64,000 nucleotides of DNA from Sphingomonas bacterium (GTDB lineage Bacteria > Pseudomonadota > Alphaproteobacteria > Sphingomonadales > Sphingomonadaceae). The notes below the pieces were generated by a model. The model had not been told where the DNA came from. It searched no databases and saw only the letters and a program-made list of their open reading frames with translations. How positions within the stretch are numbered: position 1 is the first letter of the stretch; every line of letters starts with the position of its first letter. This document shows positions 63,471 through 64,000 of the stretch, one piece after another. Both the position numbers and the translations under genes were made by a program. Location: contig NZ_JAQGLJ010000040.1 in NCBI RefSeq assembly GCF_028292945.1, forward strand, positions 1-64,000, written 5' to 3'.

Positions 63471-64000
63471 ATACCTTCCCTGGATTTGTGCGGATTCTTG
63501 GTAGTCGGTTCAGAGCTGCTACACTGCGCGCCACCAGCGCCTGCGCCATTGTTGTTGCCTCCCAAATGGCTGACGGGCCTCGCGTGTGATTGCGATGAAC
63601 TCGCGGGCATCGATAGCCGAGGGCGCGATGCGGATACACCTCGGGTGTCGCGAGCGGTGTAGCTGCGGTGCAGTGCGTATCCTTTCCTTTTGGGGCTACC
63701 TTCCGCTCCGCCGCCCACAGGTCCACCAGGGCGGCATCCAGCATGATCCCGGCTACAATCCACGGCCTTCGTGGACGGGCTCTCAGGGCCGTTTGCGGGG
63801 CTGTACGGGGTCGTTCCACCGGGAACCGCAGCGGCTAGCCCCCCGCGCTCCTCCGCACGGGTTGACCGGCGCATGATCCGCCGATCCTCAGCTACTGTGA
63901 ATTGGTGCTGCCGATCGCGCAGGATGTCCTGCATCGCGGTTTCCTGAGCGGTTATCTCCATCGTGGACAGCCTCAGGGCGCGCTCCTGTGCAGCCTCGGA

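Overview
This 64 kb GC-rich window reads as chromosomal DNA from a Sphingomonas-like alphaproteobacterium; the taxon is inferred from gene families only. It is densely coding. Main blocks: (1) the end of a deoxyhypusine-synthase-like gene, a MAPEG protein and a small SANT/HTH-like protein; (2) a near-complete exosortase A (XrtA) exopolysaccharide locus on the minus strand (1.4-13.8 kb) plus an acyl carrier protein gene; (3) trxB, an FdhF/YdeP-type molybdoenzyme, mobA and fdhD; (4) a cyclophilin, a spore-photoproduct-lyase-like radical SAM protein, a quinone oxidoreductase and an aldehyde dehydrogenase; (5) a decayed vapBC pair; (6) tamB/tamA; (7) a cleavable S24 repressor divergent from two small overlapping genes, with an alphaproteobacterial SOS-box-like motif between them; (8) a ZnuD-like TonB receptor; (9) a glutaryl-CoA dehydrogenase/CaiB/aldolase group; (10) RcnB, 2OG oxygenase, recJ and tRNA-Glu; (11) two-component and c-di-GMP signalling genes; (12) a multi-TM protein fused to a SET domain; (13) a minus-strand run of Tat-like protein, PqqD-like, HprK-related kinase, nucleotidyltransferase, glmU, glmS and ROK kinase; (14) phoR/phoB-like genes, an SDR and a VOC protein. 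At least seven REP-like palindromic repeats are present, two of which run into the 5' coding ends of genes. The most interesting targets are the HprK-rel-A/PqqD/NTase cassette with its candidate substrate, the TM-SET fusion, and the SOS-boxed S24 locus. No homology search or computation was run; family names come from recognising motifs in the translations.
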